A DNA stretch of 64,000 nucleotides from Leuctra nigra (lineage: Eukaryota; Arthropoda; Insecta; Plecoptera; Leuctridae): assembly GCA_934045905.1 (NCBI GenBank), contig OW203768.1, positions 25,883,060 to 25,947,059 of the forward strand, given 5' to 3'. A program made the position numbers and the translations under genes. Under the pieces are notes generated by a model. That model searched no databases. It had not been told where the DNA came from and saw only the letters and a list, made by a program, of their open reading frames with translations. Positions 63,961-64,000 of this stretch are shown in pieces; the stretch's first letter is position 1; the number at the start of each line of letters is the position of its first letter.

Positions 63961-64000
63961 CAACGTAGTTGTATATATAAACCACCTTAAATTGGTGACA

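Noticed and set aside
1..64000. CRISPR arrays, rRNA genes or viral integrations
   Set aside because: No regularly spaced short repeats with unique spacers, no rRNA-like blocks, and no viral polymerase or capsid frames were seen.

Overview
This window is eukaryotic and most likely insect DNA, possibly hemipteran; the order is a guess. The evidence is the transposon complement (Jockey-, CR1- and I-like LINEs, PIF-Harbinger, Kolobok, hAT, P-like), short GTAAG-type introns, arthropod TCAGT initiators and AT-rich spacers. There are no operons, CRISPR arrays or rRNA genes. Almost everything is mobile DNA, much of it nested, with a few short spliced genes of unknown function on the minus strand.

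Layout. 0.3-9.2 kb: a minus-strand Jockey-like LINE split by a CR1/L2-like LINE with two intact ORFs. 9.2-14.45 kb: an LTR element whose two 1,244-bp LTRs look identical; in place of gag-pol it carries an acidic 622-aa ORF. 14.5-20.3 kb: a zinc-finger ORF, a dispersed repeat, a decayed LINE ORF1 with an SGNH esterase domain, and two short retroelements. 20.4-26.7 kb and 31.0-37.5 kb: two full-length I-like LINEs, both with target-site duplications and an apparent HDV-like ribozyme at the 5' end. The second sits inside the coding exon of a small two-exon gene. 38.2-48.9 kb: a complete PIF-Harbinger transposon (transposase plus Myb-like protein, 3-bp target duplication) interrupted by a LINE. 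50.3-57.5 kb: a Kolobok-like transposon (spliced THAP transposase plus a P2X7-like zinc-domain protein, TTAA ends). 58.3-64 kb: a decayed macrodomain fragment, a three-exon gene, a truncated LINE split by a short retroelement, and hAT and P-element remnants.

The most unusual item is ORF1 of the LINE inside the Harbinger element (43.6-45.2 kb, minus). One open frame joins a SAP domain, a TARG1/OARD1-like macrodomain with both expected catalytic residues, and an SGNH esterase domain. That suggests a retrotransposon carrying ADP-ribose hydrolase chemistry. Also notable are the ribozyme-headed LINEs and their short partners, the coding-capable non-autonomous LTR element, and the two-gene Kolobok element.

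All calls come from reading the sequence. Exon joins were checked only for GT/AG signals and reading phase. No database search was run.
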